Shown here: positions 12,258 to 22,223 of the stretch, piece after piece
How the letters are laid out: every line of letters begins with the position of its first letter
How positions within the stretch are numbered: the first letter of the stretch is position 1
Assembly (NCBI GenBank): GCA_905221605.1
Contig: CAJNDS010002389.1
Coordinates: forward strand, 188,001 to 252,000
DNA length: 64,000 nt
From: Symbiodinium natans
Lineage: Eukaryota > Sar > Dinophyceae > Suessiales > Symbiodiniaceae
Direction of reading: 5' to 3'
Notes under the pieces: generated by a model
What the model saw: the letters and a program-made list of their open reading frames with translations, nothing else
What the model was told of the DNA's origin: nothing
Databases searched by the model: none
Program-made: the position numbers and the translations under genes

Positions 12258-12538
12258 AAAGCCTCTTTGGGTTTAAGGGTGCCTTGTGGGCTTTGCTTCG
12301 AGACGAGTTTGAGGAGCAAATCCGAACTCCTAAGGCGAAATTCGCCCTTCATTCTTTGTGCGCCAAAGATAGCCAGCAGGGATGCAAGGATTCTAGCTTG
12401 TATATGGCTCTGATCTTCTTCGATGGAACCAGGTTCTGGTTTACAGCAACATCTCCAACTCCCCAGGTTATGGACATGGCCTGCTCGGATGATGCGACAG
12501 CCGCTGCACCGAATGGATCAGGGCTTGGGGCGTAGGCT
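12258..12538 (+). CDS. Exon-like frame, unknown function (93 aa)
   Basis: Reads ALWALLRDEFEEQIRTPKAK, CAKDSQQGCKDSSLYMALIF and FDGTRFWFTATSPTPQ, then TAG at 12535. Even amino-acid use and good codon bias. A GTTATG donor could end it after TPQ. It is followed by a large CCCCAAA/CCCTAAA array. Not recognised. Confidence 0.45.
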
Positions 12539-12608
12539 TTAGAGCTTCCGAAGCCTCATCCCCAAAAGACCGCTGAGGGTCCGCTTGGGCTTCTTTTCAG
12601 ATCCTGCA

Positions 12609-12703
12609 ACCCTAAACCCCAAACCCCAAACCCCAAACCCCAAACCCCAAACCCCAAACCCTAAACCCTAAACCCTAAACCCTAAGCCCTCAACCCTAAA
12701 CCC
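12609..12703 (-). repeat. Telomere-like array with CCCCAAA and CCCTAAA blocks
   Basis: Six CCCCAAA units, then CCCTAAA units: two homogeneous variant blocks side by side. Confidence 0.9.
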
Positions 12704-12985
12704 CTAGGGTGCCGGGCTTTTAACCTTGGGTGGTGGTTGGGCACGCCGGTGTGGCACCTCGCATTGAGCACAACCCGGATGACGACTAGTGCATCCATGC
12801 CCGCATTCCCTAAATCCGTGAAACGCCCCAGGGCGCGTTCCACATCCTGAAGGCACAGGGGTTGCCCCACGGGTTGGTTCCAATACTCGGGGGGCTTCGC
12901 GAGCGGCTTCAAGCGGCTTCGAACAACTTTGGGGGTGCTGCTTGGGTTCATGGTTTGAGGGCCATCTGTTTTTTCGGGGGTTAGA

Positions 12986-13093
12986 TGGTCGGTCGCTTCT
13001 CGAAAATGCGGATTCTTTTGGGGCCCTCATGATAAGGCGGCCCCTCTTATTTAGGGCACCCAAAAAAGGGCCATAATTCAGAGAACTGACCAG
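12986..13093 (+). mobile_element. Palindromic element, family F8, copy 1
   Basis: Related to 41539-41646; shares AAGGCGGCCCCTC at the centre and ends GACCAG|ATG. Termini pair imperfectly (GGTC..CTTCTC with GAGAACTGACC). Confidence 0.4.
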
Positions 13094-13119
13094 ATGGCTT
13101 TTCGGGGTCGGGGTTCTGA

Positions 13120-13500
13120 TTGGGTCCAGGGATGTCGAGGGTTTCGTGGTTCCGCTGGGGGTTCATGCGTGGAGCCAGAAATCCTGACTTCTTCAGGCAC
13201 TGTCGTCTCCTGCCATCTTTCTCTTCATCCTGGAGTCGGCTTGCCTGGCTCGCTATGTGTGCTTCACGTGTCGTGCTTCACACCGCGGGGATGTCGAAAA
13301 GACCCCAAGCGTTTCGAGTACCAAGTCACCCTAGACGAGCCCACCCTATCCACAACCTGAAGACCGAACCGTGTGGCACTGCGTGGGCGGCCGCGAACTC
13401 CCCCCAATTGCTGCAAGAAGATACCCAAATCTTGAAACCAATGCCAGGACCGAAGCCAGTTTTGGTGGCAGGTGCTTGTCGGGACCCCGCACTTCTGTGA
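13120..13500 (+). CDS. Unrecognised frame (126 aa)
   Basis: The second half reads MSKRPQAFRVPSHPRRAHPI, ANSPQLLQEDTQILKPMPGP. A frame from ATG 13094 (MAFRGRGSDWVQGC...) overlaps and begins exactly at the end of a palindromic element. Confidence 0.25.
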   Translation: MGPGMSRVSWFRWGFMRGARNPDFFRHCRLLPSFSSSWSRLAWLAMCASRVVLHTAGMSKRPQAFRVPSHPRRAHPIHNLKTEPCGTAWAAANSPQLLQEDTQILKPMPGPKPVLVAGACRDPALL

Positions 13501-14757
13501 AGATCCAATATCGGAAGCAAAGAGGAGTTACGGTTTTAGGGACCTCCCTCTATGCCGACCCCTAAACCTGCGCAGTCTAGCCTCGGCGGGTAGCCGCAAG
13601 CACAGCGCATCAATCCCACAAGGACATCTCTTACAGTCATCTGCAGTTATGACTTTTCGTGCTGTCAGTTGGGTCTCTACGCGGCTACTGCTGCTGTTTG
13701 CTCCGGGCAGTGTGGTCAAGCATGTTTCCATTCGAGCATCGTAATGATCTCATCCATGTTTTCTGCGATAGGGCGCCCCCGCTTCCCAAGCCCGATCGCT
13801 CCCTGCGAAAGCTTAGTAGCTTGGTCTTTGCACAGGATGAGGTTTCGGGAAGTATGCGCAACGACATGTATTGTGTACGGGGATGTTTCGGATTTGCAAG
13901 GAATAGGCAGAGCGGGCTCGTGCATGCAGATCTTCCTTGTGGTCTTTGCTGCTAAAGGTTCCCTGGCTGTGTTTTCCCTGCTGGCACCCTCAGCGCAAGA
14001 CTCGAACTAAACCTTTGCCCCCCCCGCCTGGGATGAGCGAACAGCTCGACCGGCACGCTCACTGCACAGTCCCCGCGACCCTGCCCGCCCCCGCATGCCA
14101 CTGGGGAAGTTTCGCCCGAACTTTTGCCGAGCGGTGCGGGACCGTCAGCCGTTGTGAGCACCTACGGAAGGAGCAGCCCGTCCGCCCTGTGCCTCGTGCC
14201 AGTGTTTGCACTGGGGTCTGTTTTCTGTGCCAGCATTGGCACGGAGAGGAGCGGGCTCAGCCTGCTAGGCCAAGGTGCATGTTACCGTCGTCGAATACTT
14301 GCCTGCCACTGCCATTCGGAGTCTTAGTTTGGCAGGCATCCTTCAAAATTGGCCACAAAAGGTTTCGCAAACCTGCACTCATCGGAGGTAGCAAAGGATA
14401 TATTTTCAAAAGAGACGTCTTCTCGATTCGCATCTACCGGCCGGATTTTATCTCCTGGAGCCCGTAAACGGAACAAACTTAAACAGGCCACGCGCACGCT
14501 TCCGCAGATATCCTGCTGCGCATGAAGGCTGAAAAATAAGCTTTGATTCTTCAAGTGCTCAAGCGTCGCTGCATTGAAGCCGCTTGTTGGCGAAGATGGC
14601 ACATCTCGCGGTGGACGCCGTGAAGGCTTCGTGCGACTCATCTGTGATGCTGTGGCAGGGTCGGCTGTAGAAGATAGCCCAGCTGTCGTCCCCCCCACCG
14701 CACTTCCTCATGGTTTCGACATGTCTCGACGGAAAGCAACAATCCTGAACTTTGAGA

Positions 14758-14952
14758 CCCCAGACCCTTGAAAAGAACGGCAACCGCGTGTTCAGGGATG
14801 GTCCTCCTCAGGCTGGATTCTGCGCCTTCCTGCTCTTGATGGACCTCCTCTTCGACAGGCTTCTGCTAGGTATACTTCGAGTGCGGTTACCGGGCCCAGG
14901 GGTTTCAGGCGATAGCAAGTCACATCTGTACCTGAGCAAAGCTCGACCCTGA
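14758..14952 (+). CDS. Exon-like frame, possible membrane segment
   Basis: Reads LEKNGNRVFRDGPPQAG, then hydrophobic FCAFLLLMDLLFDRLLLGIL, then SGDSKSHLYLSKARP and TGA. No ATG near the start. Not recognised. Confidence 0.35.
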   Translation, partial: PQTLEKNGNRVFRDGPPQAGFCAFLLLMDLLFDRLLLGILRVRLPGPGVSGDSKSHLYLSKARP

Positions 14953-15179
14953 TCCTCAAACTCAGCACTTCCTGGGATTGAATGAATCCTACGCGTGACT
15001 CCCGATGAGAAATGTCTGACCAGCCGATTGGTCCAATCGAGACGTCCCTGCTGAAATGAACCCCCCTCTGGGCAGTTTCCGGCCTTTGAAGTGAGACAGC
15101 CCGAGCGTAATTAGTGTTTCACACACTGTGTGTCTACCAGTCTACCATCCCATCAGCAACAGAAGCTTTGGCATTTGTG

Positions 15180-15456
15180 AACATGGTCCTATGTGGGCTG
15201 GCACTCCTACGAGGAATCTGCGATCCTTGATTGTCATGAATGCATTTTGCTATCTGCCGCTTCTTTCACCCGTCCTAGGTTTGCAGAGCAAAGGCTTGTG
15301 CTTCGTTCACGCAAGCAAGTGTCCCTTTCACGCGGAAAAGTTATTGAGGATGTGTTTGGAAAGCCTCAGCGCAAGTACGATATGACAGCAAGGGAGTTCT
15401 GGGGCTCTACGCAGCACCCCAAGCATAACCCACGAAGATTTGGGGCCACAGTGTAG
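15180..15456 (+). CDS. Exon-like frame, unknown basic protein (91 aa)
   Basis: Reads WHSYEESAILDCHECILLS, RFAEQRLVLRSRKQVSLSRG, VIEDVFGKPQRKYDMTAREF and ends NPRRFGATV then TAG. It is charged and well mixed, unlike the overlapping frame from 15128. A TCCTAG acceptor lies inside at about 15282. Not recognised. Confidence 0.45.
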
Positions 15457-16480
15457 TCGGAGTTGAGGTCTGGTTGACAACCCAGGATTGCCAGAGCTGC
15501 TTAAGCTCAAACCTCCTGAAAGCTGCCCTCAGCTGATCAAGCCAGGGCCCTCAACTCGATGCGTTAGACGAAAACACACTGATTTACACTAGGTTTTACT
15601 CAATTACACAGCAGATTGCCAGGGTTTCAAAGCTGCGAGCAGTCCTCGCCCCTTTGCTGCGAAAAGGCGAAAGGCACACTTTGCTCCTCCGAACACTTGG
15701 CTCAAAGCGTGCTCCTGACGCTTAGTGTCTATCAGTCTTAAAATACCCAAGCCTCTTTCTCAACCTGTCAACCCAAGTCCCCAAACCTTTGAATCCTGAG
15801 CCACGCAGCCTACATATGCCTTCACATGCATACACCTTACAGCCTCGTCACCATGACTTCCTCCTGAGGGCTTGCAAAGGCCCGAAATGCCTCGAAGACC
15901 TGGGAGTTACCAATCTCGGCTTGGGTTCGGGGTCGGGGTCTAAGGGGATCACCTGAGGTTGCGCACGGTGTGCTGCGAAGGGACTTGTCCGTAAGCAGCG
16001 GAAGCGGCATTCGAGCTTTCGGGTGATCTCCGTGCGAATTCCTGAATTGCAACGCTACGCGACCCGCCTCGGCCGCACGGTAGCGGCGAGGCAAGGTCCC
16101 AACTTCTGAGAGCGCAGAGAGGGGGAGTGTCAGACGGGTTCAGGCAACAGTAGCCGGAAGCCTCGGTTGAGATCGGCTCGGTCGCCTCTGACAATAACAT
16201 GGTGCGGGCAATTATGTCAATGCATGCGTACTATCAAAGAACAGTCGAATGTAAGGCCCTTTCCTGGTTCGCTTTTGCAGCTTCCCCGGACTGATGCCCG
16301 CTCTTTTCATTCACTCCCTACACCCCCACTTCAAGCCCCAAGCGTGCAAGCCCCTGAATAACCAATTCGACCGCCTGAAACCTTCAAGCCCAATGACCCA
16401 ATGCCCGTACCGAAGGCTAAAATCTCCAGTCATGGAGCCCCAATTTTTTTGACCCGCAAGGCTGTTCGAGGGACCTGACA

Positions 16481-16669
16481 ATGGATCGCTTGTTTTGCTG
16501 CTGCGCCGGGGCCTCTGCCTGTTGGTCTTATGGGTGGTTTATGGAGGGTGTTGGGCATTCGGTCGGAGCTGCACGTCGGTGGAGTGATGCTTCCACGTAT
16601 TTCGGTTTGTCTGCAGTGCTTAGGGGTTTGGGCTTCGAGGCCTGGGAATTAGGGCCTATAGGGCTTTGA
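16481..16669 (+). CDS. Small ATG frame (62 aa)
   Basis: MDRLFCCCAGASACWSYGWF then SDASTYFGLSAVLRGLGFE. The CCC near the N-terminus could be lipidated. Not recognised. Confidence 0.25.
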   Translation: MDRLFCCCAGASACWSYGWFMEGVGHSVGAARRWSDASTYFGLSAVLRGLGFEAWELGPIGL

Positions 16670-16792
16670 GCTCACGCAGTGACCGGCACCAAGCGTGCAT
16701 CTCCTGGACCACCTCCTTCCACGGTACCAGGGTGCTCCCTGAGTCGCAAGTTTCAGTCCAAGCCTTGAAATCCAAGGTCGCGTCGACCTCGA

Positions 16793-17342
16793 ATGCGGAG
16801 AATGTCTGGTGGCCCAAGCGCTCTCAGTGGATTTGCAGCTTCTTTTTTGTTCGTCCGGTTCATGCTTCGAGATACCATGGATCCAGCTTGTAAGCTGTGG
16901 GTAGGAAAACTTGGACAGAGGGCTACTTTGGAACAATACCATCGACGAAAAACGTGGCTCAGCAAAGTTCGAATCGTTGCCCAGTCGCGCTTCTCCAGGC
17001 GGTTTACAAAGTTCTGGCAGAAGAGCCTGCGCTGGAATCATGGATGTCAAAACTGCTTTGCACCAGATATTTCATAGCGAGGTTGCTCATCGGCATGGCT
17101 GCGCAAACATAGTAAGACTGGATTGGGAAAAAACATTTGATAAGGCGGACCACGCAAAAGCACTTGAAGCTTTATCGCGCTCGCAAAGTGACATCACCAC
17201 AGTCATGAAGAATGTATGCAGCATTCGTCAGGAGCGAACAAAATCAGCTTACCTTACGCAGAGTTCATGTCTTCCATACCGTGGCTGTTCTCACCACTGC
17301 ATTTTGTGTTTACTGGATGTGACAGCATTTTGCCGGCGTTGA
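16793..17342 (+). mobile_element. Decayed LINE (non-LTR retrotransposon) reverse transcriptase fragment
   Basis: In one frame NIVRLDWEKTFDKADHAKAL matches RT motif A of LINE polymerases (LDxxKAFDxVxH), with the catalytic Asp kept. About 45 residues later SCLPYRGCSHHCILCLLDVT resembles the motif-B region (RQGCPLSPxLF) with changes. Just upstream the frame shifts relative to the flanking ATG frame from 16793. No YxDD motif C is seen before TGA at 17340. Non-LTR elements move by target-primed reverse transcription; this copy is too short and altered to be active. Confidence 0.55.
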
Positions 17343-17456
17343 AGTCGACAGAACGCGCAGAAACTAAAGTGCAGCGTTTTAATTAATCCTCTGATGTTTG
17401 TTTCTTTATCGTGCACTGAAAGCGCCGAGGATTTGCAACAACCGAAGTAGATATCG

Positions 17457-17491
17457 TTTTTTTTTTTTTTTTTTGGGGGGGGGGGGGGGGA
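17457..17491. repeat. Poly-T then poly-G
   Basis: About 18 T followed by 17 G, 115 nt after the LINE remnant. Confidence 0.9.
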
Positions 17492-17997
17492 GCATGTGTA
17501 TGTATGTGTATTTATGTATGATATATAGTTTCCTCCTTTCTTAGGCAGGTCTCATAGCATATGGAAAGTACATGTTCGTGAAAATTTTGTCTATTGCCAA
17601 CCATGAAGAGTGTAGAACATCAGGCACGGCAAAGTCTAGAACTGATGTTTGCCGGCTTGTGCAGAATCGTAGGTATGGTCTGCCGTCTATCAGCAAAGGC
17701 TCCAGGTCACGTTCTACCAGATGCGAACAACTTGTTGACCACACTCAGTCCTTGTAGTGATCTGTTGCAGGGCTTTGCCTTTTTATTGCTTTCTGGGTGC
17801 GACTTTTGGGCGATATGCATCGCAGCGTCCAAGGTCTGTTTCTTTTTTTTTTCCGCCCGTACCACTAGAAGCCTCTGCAGGCCCCTAGCGGACGGTGACT
17901 TGAGACCCACATGTGGGCAACGTAGCGAGGTGACCGTGGTCCCTGACAGCATGGTCGTCCCTGAGGCCTGGAGGGTAAGCCAACCCGAGCCAACCCT

Positions 17998-18240
17998 TTG
18001 GTCCGAGCTTGCGGCTCGCAGTCTACGCTGGCGCACCCCGGGTCTTGGCATGTGAGTTCTGGGCTTCTCTGCTTGGGGTTGTGCTCTGCATTCGGAATCT
18101 GCGGTTCCGGGCACCACAGCACTTTCTCATTCCTTGAACCCGAATTCCCCAAGCAAGCGCTTGCAGCTCCGGACCATGAATATCTTCGAGCCCTGCAATT
18201 TTCCATCGCAAGCCTTAGTTGCACTCTGAGAACTGTGTAG
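17998..18240 (+). CDS. Unrecognised frame (80 aa)
   Basis: The last part, EPEFPKQALAAPDHEYLRAL then QFSIASLSCTLRT, is coding-like; a GTGTAG donor could end it. The telomere array at 18291 and the island VAGIDLVPAVCCGAAVSKDA (from 18431) follow. Confidence 0.3.
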   Translation: MVRACGSQSTLAHPGSWHVSSGLLCLGLCSAFGICGSGHHSTFSFLEPEFPKQALAAPDHEYLRALQFSIASLSCTLRTV

Positions 18241-18290
18241 CGTAGCGTTAGTCTTGACCCTGAATCTCAAACGGTCGCCTCAAGAAGTGT

Positions 18291-18422
18291 AACCCTAAAC
18301 CCTAAACCCTAAACCCTAAACCGTAAACCCTAAACCCTACACCGTAAACCCTAAACCCTAAACCCTCAACCCTACACCGTAAACCCTAAACCCTAAACCC
18401 TAAACCCTAAACCCTAAGCCCT
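18291..18422 (-). repeat. Telomere-like array with a higher-order pattern
   Basis: CCCTAAA units with a recurring CCCTACACCGTAAA variant spaced about every 35-49 nt, i.e. a higher-order repeat. Confidence 0.85.
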
Positions 18423-18428
18423 AATTAG

Positions 18429-18545
18429 AAGTGGCAGGCATCGACCTTGTACCCGCTGTCTGCTGCGGCGCCGCAGTTTCCAAAGATGCCGAAGGCCGAA
18501 GCTTTGAGCCCAAAGCCCTCAAAAATCATGAGCTCCTTGCCGGTC
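18429..18545 (+). CDS. Exon-like island directly after a telomere array
   Basis: The array ends CCCTAAGCCCTAATTAG; the frame then reads VAGIDLVPAVCCGAAVSKDA, EGRSFEPKALKNHELL. Good codon bias. Confidence 0.35.
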
Positions 18546-18861
18546 CCCCCCAGCCCCCCCCCCTAGCCCGCGGCGGGGGGCAGTGAGACCCAGAATCCCA
18601 AATTCCTGCGGCAAGAAAAGCCGCAGCTGAGGGAGTATCATCTTCAGGGCCTCTCGAATTCTCCTTCGAGCTCCTTGACTCCAAAGTGCCACATCCAAAG
18701 CCTGGAAGCCCCAAATCGCTCTGCCTTCAAACTCAGTGAGCTGACTGAGGATGTGAACTCAGCTGTTTTTTGAGGCGCTTATTTGAAGACCGAGTCTTGC
18801 CGAAATGACAAGTTTCAATCTCCTGGCAGTGCCGACAGCAGGCTTGCAGTAGGAAGCTGCT

Positions 18862-19209
18862 TTGCCTGAGAACAGGGAGTCTTGGAAAATCTGCTCTTCC
18901 CTACTCAGACTTTTGGGTGGCCCCGCGGGCCAGGCTGGTGTGGCCTTGGCGGACAACGAGGCGGTGGAGGACCCAAAGGCCCACCCCCGGTGGTGTCAGT
19001 ACATTGTGCTGTACTTGAGAAATCCGTGTTTTCTTGGACATGTCTGGCTCCCTGGTAGCGCACCCGAGCTACCACCCAGGAGGCGCTGTCCACCGCACGC
19101 GACTCCGAGGCCGATCCGGATTTCGGGTTTGGAATTCAAAGTTCGAGGCCATCTTAGGGAGTTCTTTAAGGTTGCAGACTCCTCGGCGGCCCTGGTTTCT
19201 GAGCCCTAG
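18862..19209 (+). CDS. Unrecognised frame (115 aa)
   Basis: Reads ENRESWKICSSLLRLLGGPA, DNEAVEDPKAHPRWCQYIVL and LEFKVRGHLREFFKVADSSA, ending VSEP and TAG. G/C-biased third positions. Starts with TTG, so upstream sequence is missing or it is an internal exon. Confidence 0.35.
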   Translation: MPENRESWKICSSLLRLLGGPAGQAGVALADNEAVEDPKAHPRWCQYIVLYLRNPCFLGHVWLPGSAPELPPRRRCPPHATPRPIRISGLEFKVRGHLREFFKVADSSAALVSEP

Positions 19210-19568
19210 ATCCCAGAGCCTTGTTCATCATGGTCATGACGGTCCTTTTCTATGACGTCGAGAAGTTCTCACTGGTCTCCGGGATTCCCGCCAATTTCGG
19301 TGTAGGTAAACCAGTCATACTCCTACCCGGTATGCTCCGCAATCCCGAAAAATGACTTGCCGATATGCTCAGACGCATCAGGGATTTTCTGGAGTTGAGG
19401 TTCCCCTAGTTCCCAGGCCCAGCAAGCCCAGAATTTGGACACAGCATCCAAACTAAAAACCCTGTATGGGAATCAGGACATCATACTACTCGCGTATCAC
19501 CAGTCGCGCGGTGTGGGAGAAAGCCGTCAAACCCACCACTTCTTCACAGACACTACTCTCACGGCAGT

Positions 19569-19920
19569 TGAAGCAACTCGTGCGGGTTACACTGCCAGCG
19601 GACCCCATTGATCACGGTTCTCTCGCGCCAGAAATCACTACTACAGTTTTATAAGGGTCTGCGTAGATGCCACCCCAAAGCTGTTCCGTTTCATGTAGAC
19701 TACACGAAGACGAAGACCTATGATATGACCTATGAGTCCTGAAAACAGTATCTATGTCAGCATCCGGACTATGCACCTGTACCCTGCATCTGGCGACTGC
19801 GCCTAGACGCCAACCAGAAGTTTTTGACTCACGAGATGCGCATGGCTTCACCCACCAACCACAAGAGGACACTGGTGGCATGGATACGGCGCGGTCAGCC
19901 CGGACCTTCAGAGCATGGGT
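19569..19920 (+). pseudogene. Frame interrupted by one TGA, unknown protein
   Basis: One frame reads SCGLHCQRTPLITVLSRQK..., VPFHVDYTKTKTYDMTYES, then TGA at 19740-19742, then KQYLCQHPDYAPVPCIWRL and THEMRMASPTNHKRTLVAWI to TGA at 19918. The two halves are equally coding-like. A TGG-to-TGA change, a short intron or chance could explain this. Not recognised. Confidence 0.35.
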
Positions 19921-20208
19921 GAAACAGTGGAAAGGGTAAGTTGGGGTTCAGGGCTTAGGATTCTTCAGAGCATCTTGCCCTTCAGGCACTTGCAGGTGAT
20001 AGGTTTTTCTGATGTTCCCTATTTTGCGGTTCAGGTTGCTGCGGGCAGTTGCAGAAAGGTCTTGGGCTGTAGGCTGTTGTACGTTAAAGTGGGGTCCACG
20101 TACAAATTTCCAGCAACGATCTATCCAGGCACAGATTGCAAATGGCCTAGGAATTTCGACAAGGAAATGACTGACTCCCAATGGCCCGCATGTATATACA
20201 TGTACTGA
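19915..20208 (+). CDS. Unrecognised frame (97 aa)
   Basis: The last half reads VGSTYKFPATIYPGTDCKWP then RNFDKEMTDSQWPACIYMY and TGA, 12 nt before the ATG of the 20220 gene. Could be the end of an upstream gene. An internal TTGCAG|GTGATAG site suggests splicing. Confidence 0.35.
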   Translation: MGETVERVSWGSGLRILQSILPFRHLQVIGFSDVPYFAVQVAAGSCRKVLGCRLLYVKVGSTYKFPATIYPGTDCKWPRNFDKEMTDSQWPACIYMY

Positions 20209-20219
20209 AGTGAGATGGC

Positions 20220-20529
20220 ATGCTGCCACTGCTTGCGCGCTGCACGCTGGCATGCCAGTTTCCGAGTAAGGCTTCTGTTCCCACGCTTAGCAGAACGATG
20301 CAGATCTTGGCGGTGAACGTTGCATGCACCCGCAGGTTTCCGGAGCTGTCTGGTTTAGGGTTTAGGGTTTAGGGTTCAGGGTTCAGGGTTTAGGGTTTAG
20401 GGTTCAGGGAGCTCAATGAGTTGCACCGTGCCGATATCCTCAAGTTCGAGGAATGCTGCCGTGGAACTGCAGGGAGCAGAGATCTTGTCCTCCGGACCCC
20501 CAGACAAACAACTTCTCCCTGAGCCATAA
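20220..20529 (+). CDS. Small two-exon gene with a telomere-repeat intron, unknown function (84 aa)
   Basis: Exon 1 is 20220-20352 and exon 2 is 20408-20529. They are split by a 55-nt GT-AG intron (20353-20407) made only of TTTAGGG/TTCAGGG units. Without splicing the frame would be broken; with it an ATG-to-TAA frame of 84 codons results. The N-terminus (MLPLLARCTLACQFPSK) is rich in Leu, Arg, Ser and Thr and lacks acidic residues, as in mitochondrial or plastid transit peptides. The C-terminal half is Ser-rich and then acidic. No family is recognised. Exon 2 also stays open in a second frame (ELNELHRADILKFEE), so the reading depends on exon 1. Confidence 0.45.
20353..20407 (+). repeat. Telomeric repeat array acting as an intron (55 nt)
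   Basis: Eight TTTAGGG or TTCAGGG units starting GTTTAG and ending TTCAG|G. It fits exactly between two frames that join in phase 1. Confidence 0.55.
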
Positions 20530-21198
20530 CATGGCTCCGCCCAAAATCGTGCTTTTAGAGCCGGTGGTATTGGCTTGTTTTTTTTATCCATTTTTTCGGC
20601 TACGTTGTTTGTGGCCGCGGCCTTCTATATATGTTGTAGAAAGCGGCATCACCCCCCCCCCCCCCCCCCCCAACGCCTCCCCCCCTCGTCCCTCCCACCC
20701 TCCCCGGCCGCCCTCCTTTCAAACCAGAAGGCAGAACAACCCGTTAGGGCCCTAATGAGCTGGGCGTCGCGAGCCTAGCGCCCACGTTCTTTTCACGCGC
20801 ATCAAAGGCTTCATGTCAGATTGCATCCAACATCTCAAGCACAGCTTCAGCAAGGAGTTTTTTCTTTCCCCAGCGGTCACTCAGGGGTTCGCAGCTCCAG
20901 GATCAAGGGCAGTTCACATCTCATGACCAAGTTTTTTTGTGGTGAGTGAATAATCTCAAGCAGGGAACGCACCGAAAGCAGCCTCCCCGCGCCCCCGCCC
21001 TCACCCTCACCCCCCCCCCCCCCCCCTCCAATGAGAACGACCGCTGTGGCATCACATGTCTTGATAGGGCTAGAGTCAGCTCGTTGATGGCTCATGCTGA
21101 GGCAAGCTCCATGTCCCCAGAGGAGAAGGTGGTTTGAGTCGTTTCTGATTGGGGCTGTTCTCCATTGCCCTTTCTCTTGAAGCAGTAGAGTTCATACT

Positions 21199-21510
21199 GT
21201 GGTTCGCAGCTTTACGAGTTTTCGTAGCCCCACGAGTTTGTGTACAGGGCCATTCGGGGTTTCAAGGCGCCATAAATTCAAGAGCGAGGTTCAGGACTGC
21301 AGGGCAGGCTGGGACACATTCCGGAAATCTGAAAGACCCTGCGTCTTAGAGGTTTGGAGTCCTGGAACTCGGACGTCACTTAGGGCTTTCGGCGGAGTGC
21401 ATCAGATGTTTGGGCGTGCAGCGCTGCTTTCTCTGTTGCTGCTCTGGTTCTCAGAACTCACTGACGTGCGTGCGTCGAACATGCCGAGAAATCGTGCACA
21501 CTCCACATAA
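21199..21510 (+). CDS. Unrecognised frame (103 aa)
   Basis: Reads HKFKSEVQDCRAGWDTFRKS, then a hydrophobic segment RAALLSLLLLWFSELT. Overlaps the minus frame at 21402; at most one is likely real. Confidence 0.25.
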   Translation: MVRSFTSFRSPTSLCTGPFGVSRRHKFKSEVQDCRAGWDTFRKSERPCVLEVWSPGTRTSLRAFGGVHQMFGRAALLSLLLLWFSELTDVRASNMPRNRAHST

Positions 21511-21764
21511 CACGTTGCACTCTCATGTGCGACACTGCTTGAATTCTGAGTTGTCTGATCTTGCAAGGAGTTGAGGGTAGCAGAAAGTAAGCACCAGCTG
21601 ACAAACTGATGCAGCAGAGGCAGGCACACTCCGTATGCAACGCTGTTCAGCACCTGCACAGAGAACTTACAGCAATCTAGTGCCACATAACATTCCCCAT
21701 GAGTCCTCAGGAACATGAAGGCCACACAGTTACACGTCGACAGGGCACAGCCACGACTCACCAC
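21402..21764 (-). CDS. Unrecognised frame, Cys-containing (120 aa)
   Basis: RTHGECYVALDCCKFSVQ is followed by a CAG|GTGCTG donor-like site, then SVAYGVCLPLLHQFVSWCLL and ESATCYVECARFLGMF. Could be two exons. A + strand frame (21199-21510) overlaps its 3' end. Confidence 0.3.
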   Translation of the reverse strand: MVSRGCALSTCNCVAFMFLRTHGECYVALDCCKFSVQVLNSVAYGVCLPLLHQFVSWCLLSATLNSLQDQTTQNSSSVAHESATCYVECARFLGMFDARTSVSSENQSSNRESSAARPNI

Positions 21765-22223
21765 TTGACTTCAGTCCAGCCGGCTTGGCAGAAGCACCCT
21801 TCTCCCCGCAGCTTGTGGAGGAGGCGCAGTGTTTTAGGTTCGTTTGCCTTCTAGAAAGTTTAGAAGTTAGAAGTGCAAACCACGGGTGTATATGGTCCAG
21901 GACACCGGTTGTTTAAGGTGCGAATGGAGCCCACCCAGAAAGCAGAAGGTCATGTTGCCGCAACACTTGACCACTGATGGAAATTGACTGTATACTTGGT
22001 CAGGATCCGCACGCGGCCTGCAACTGTGAAGTTGAAGTTTGTGCTGTGGTTTAGGATTCCGGGAGGTCCTGCAATTCTCTACAGCATTGGAAACTGCGAC
22101 TCTCCCTTGAAGCACTCTGTACTGTTGTACATGATTACACATGGTGCTCTCAAAGCCCACACATTGCGTACCCTCATCCCTGGTTTCTGACAAGCGCCCG
22201 GTGCCCCTCTAGGTGCAAAAGCG

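Noticed and set aside
13937-14467. 176-codon + frame at a GC-rich stretch
   Set aside because: All three + frames are open over 14020-14280, so a frame cannot be chosen and no motif helps.
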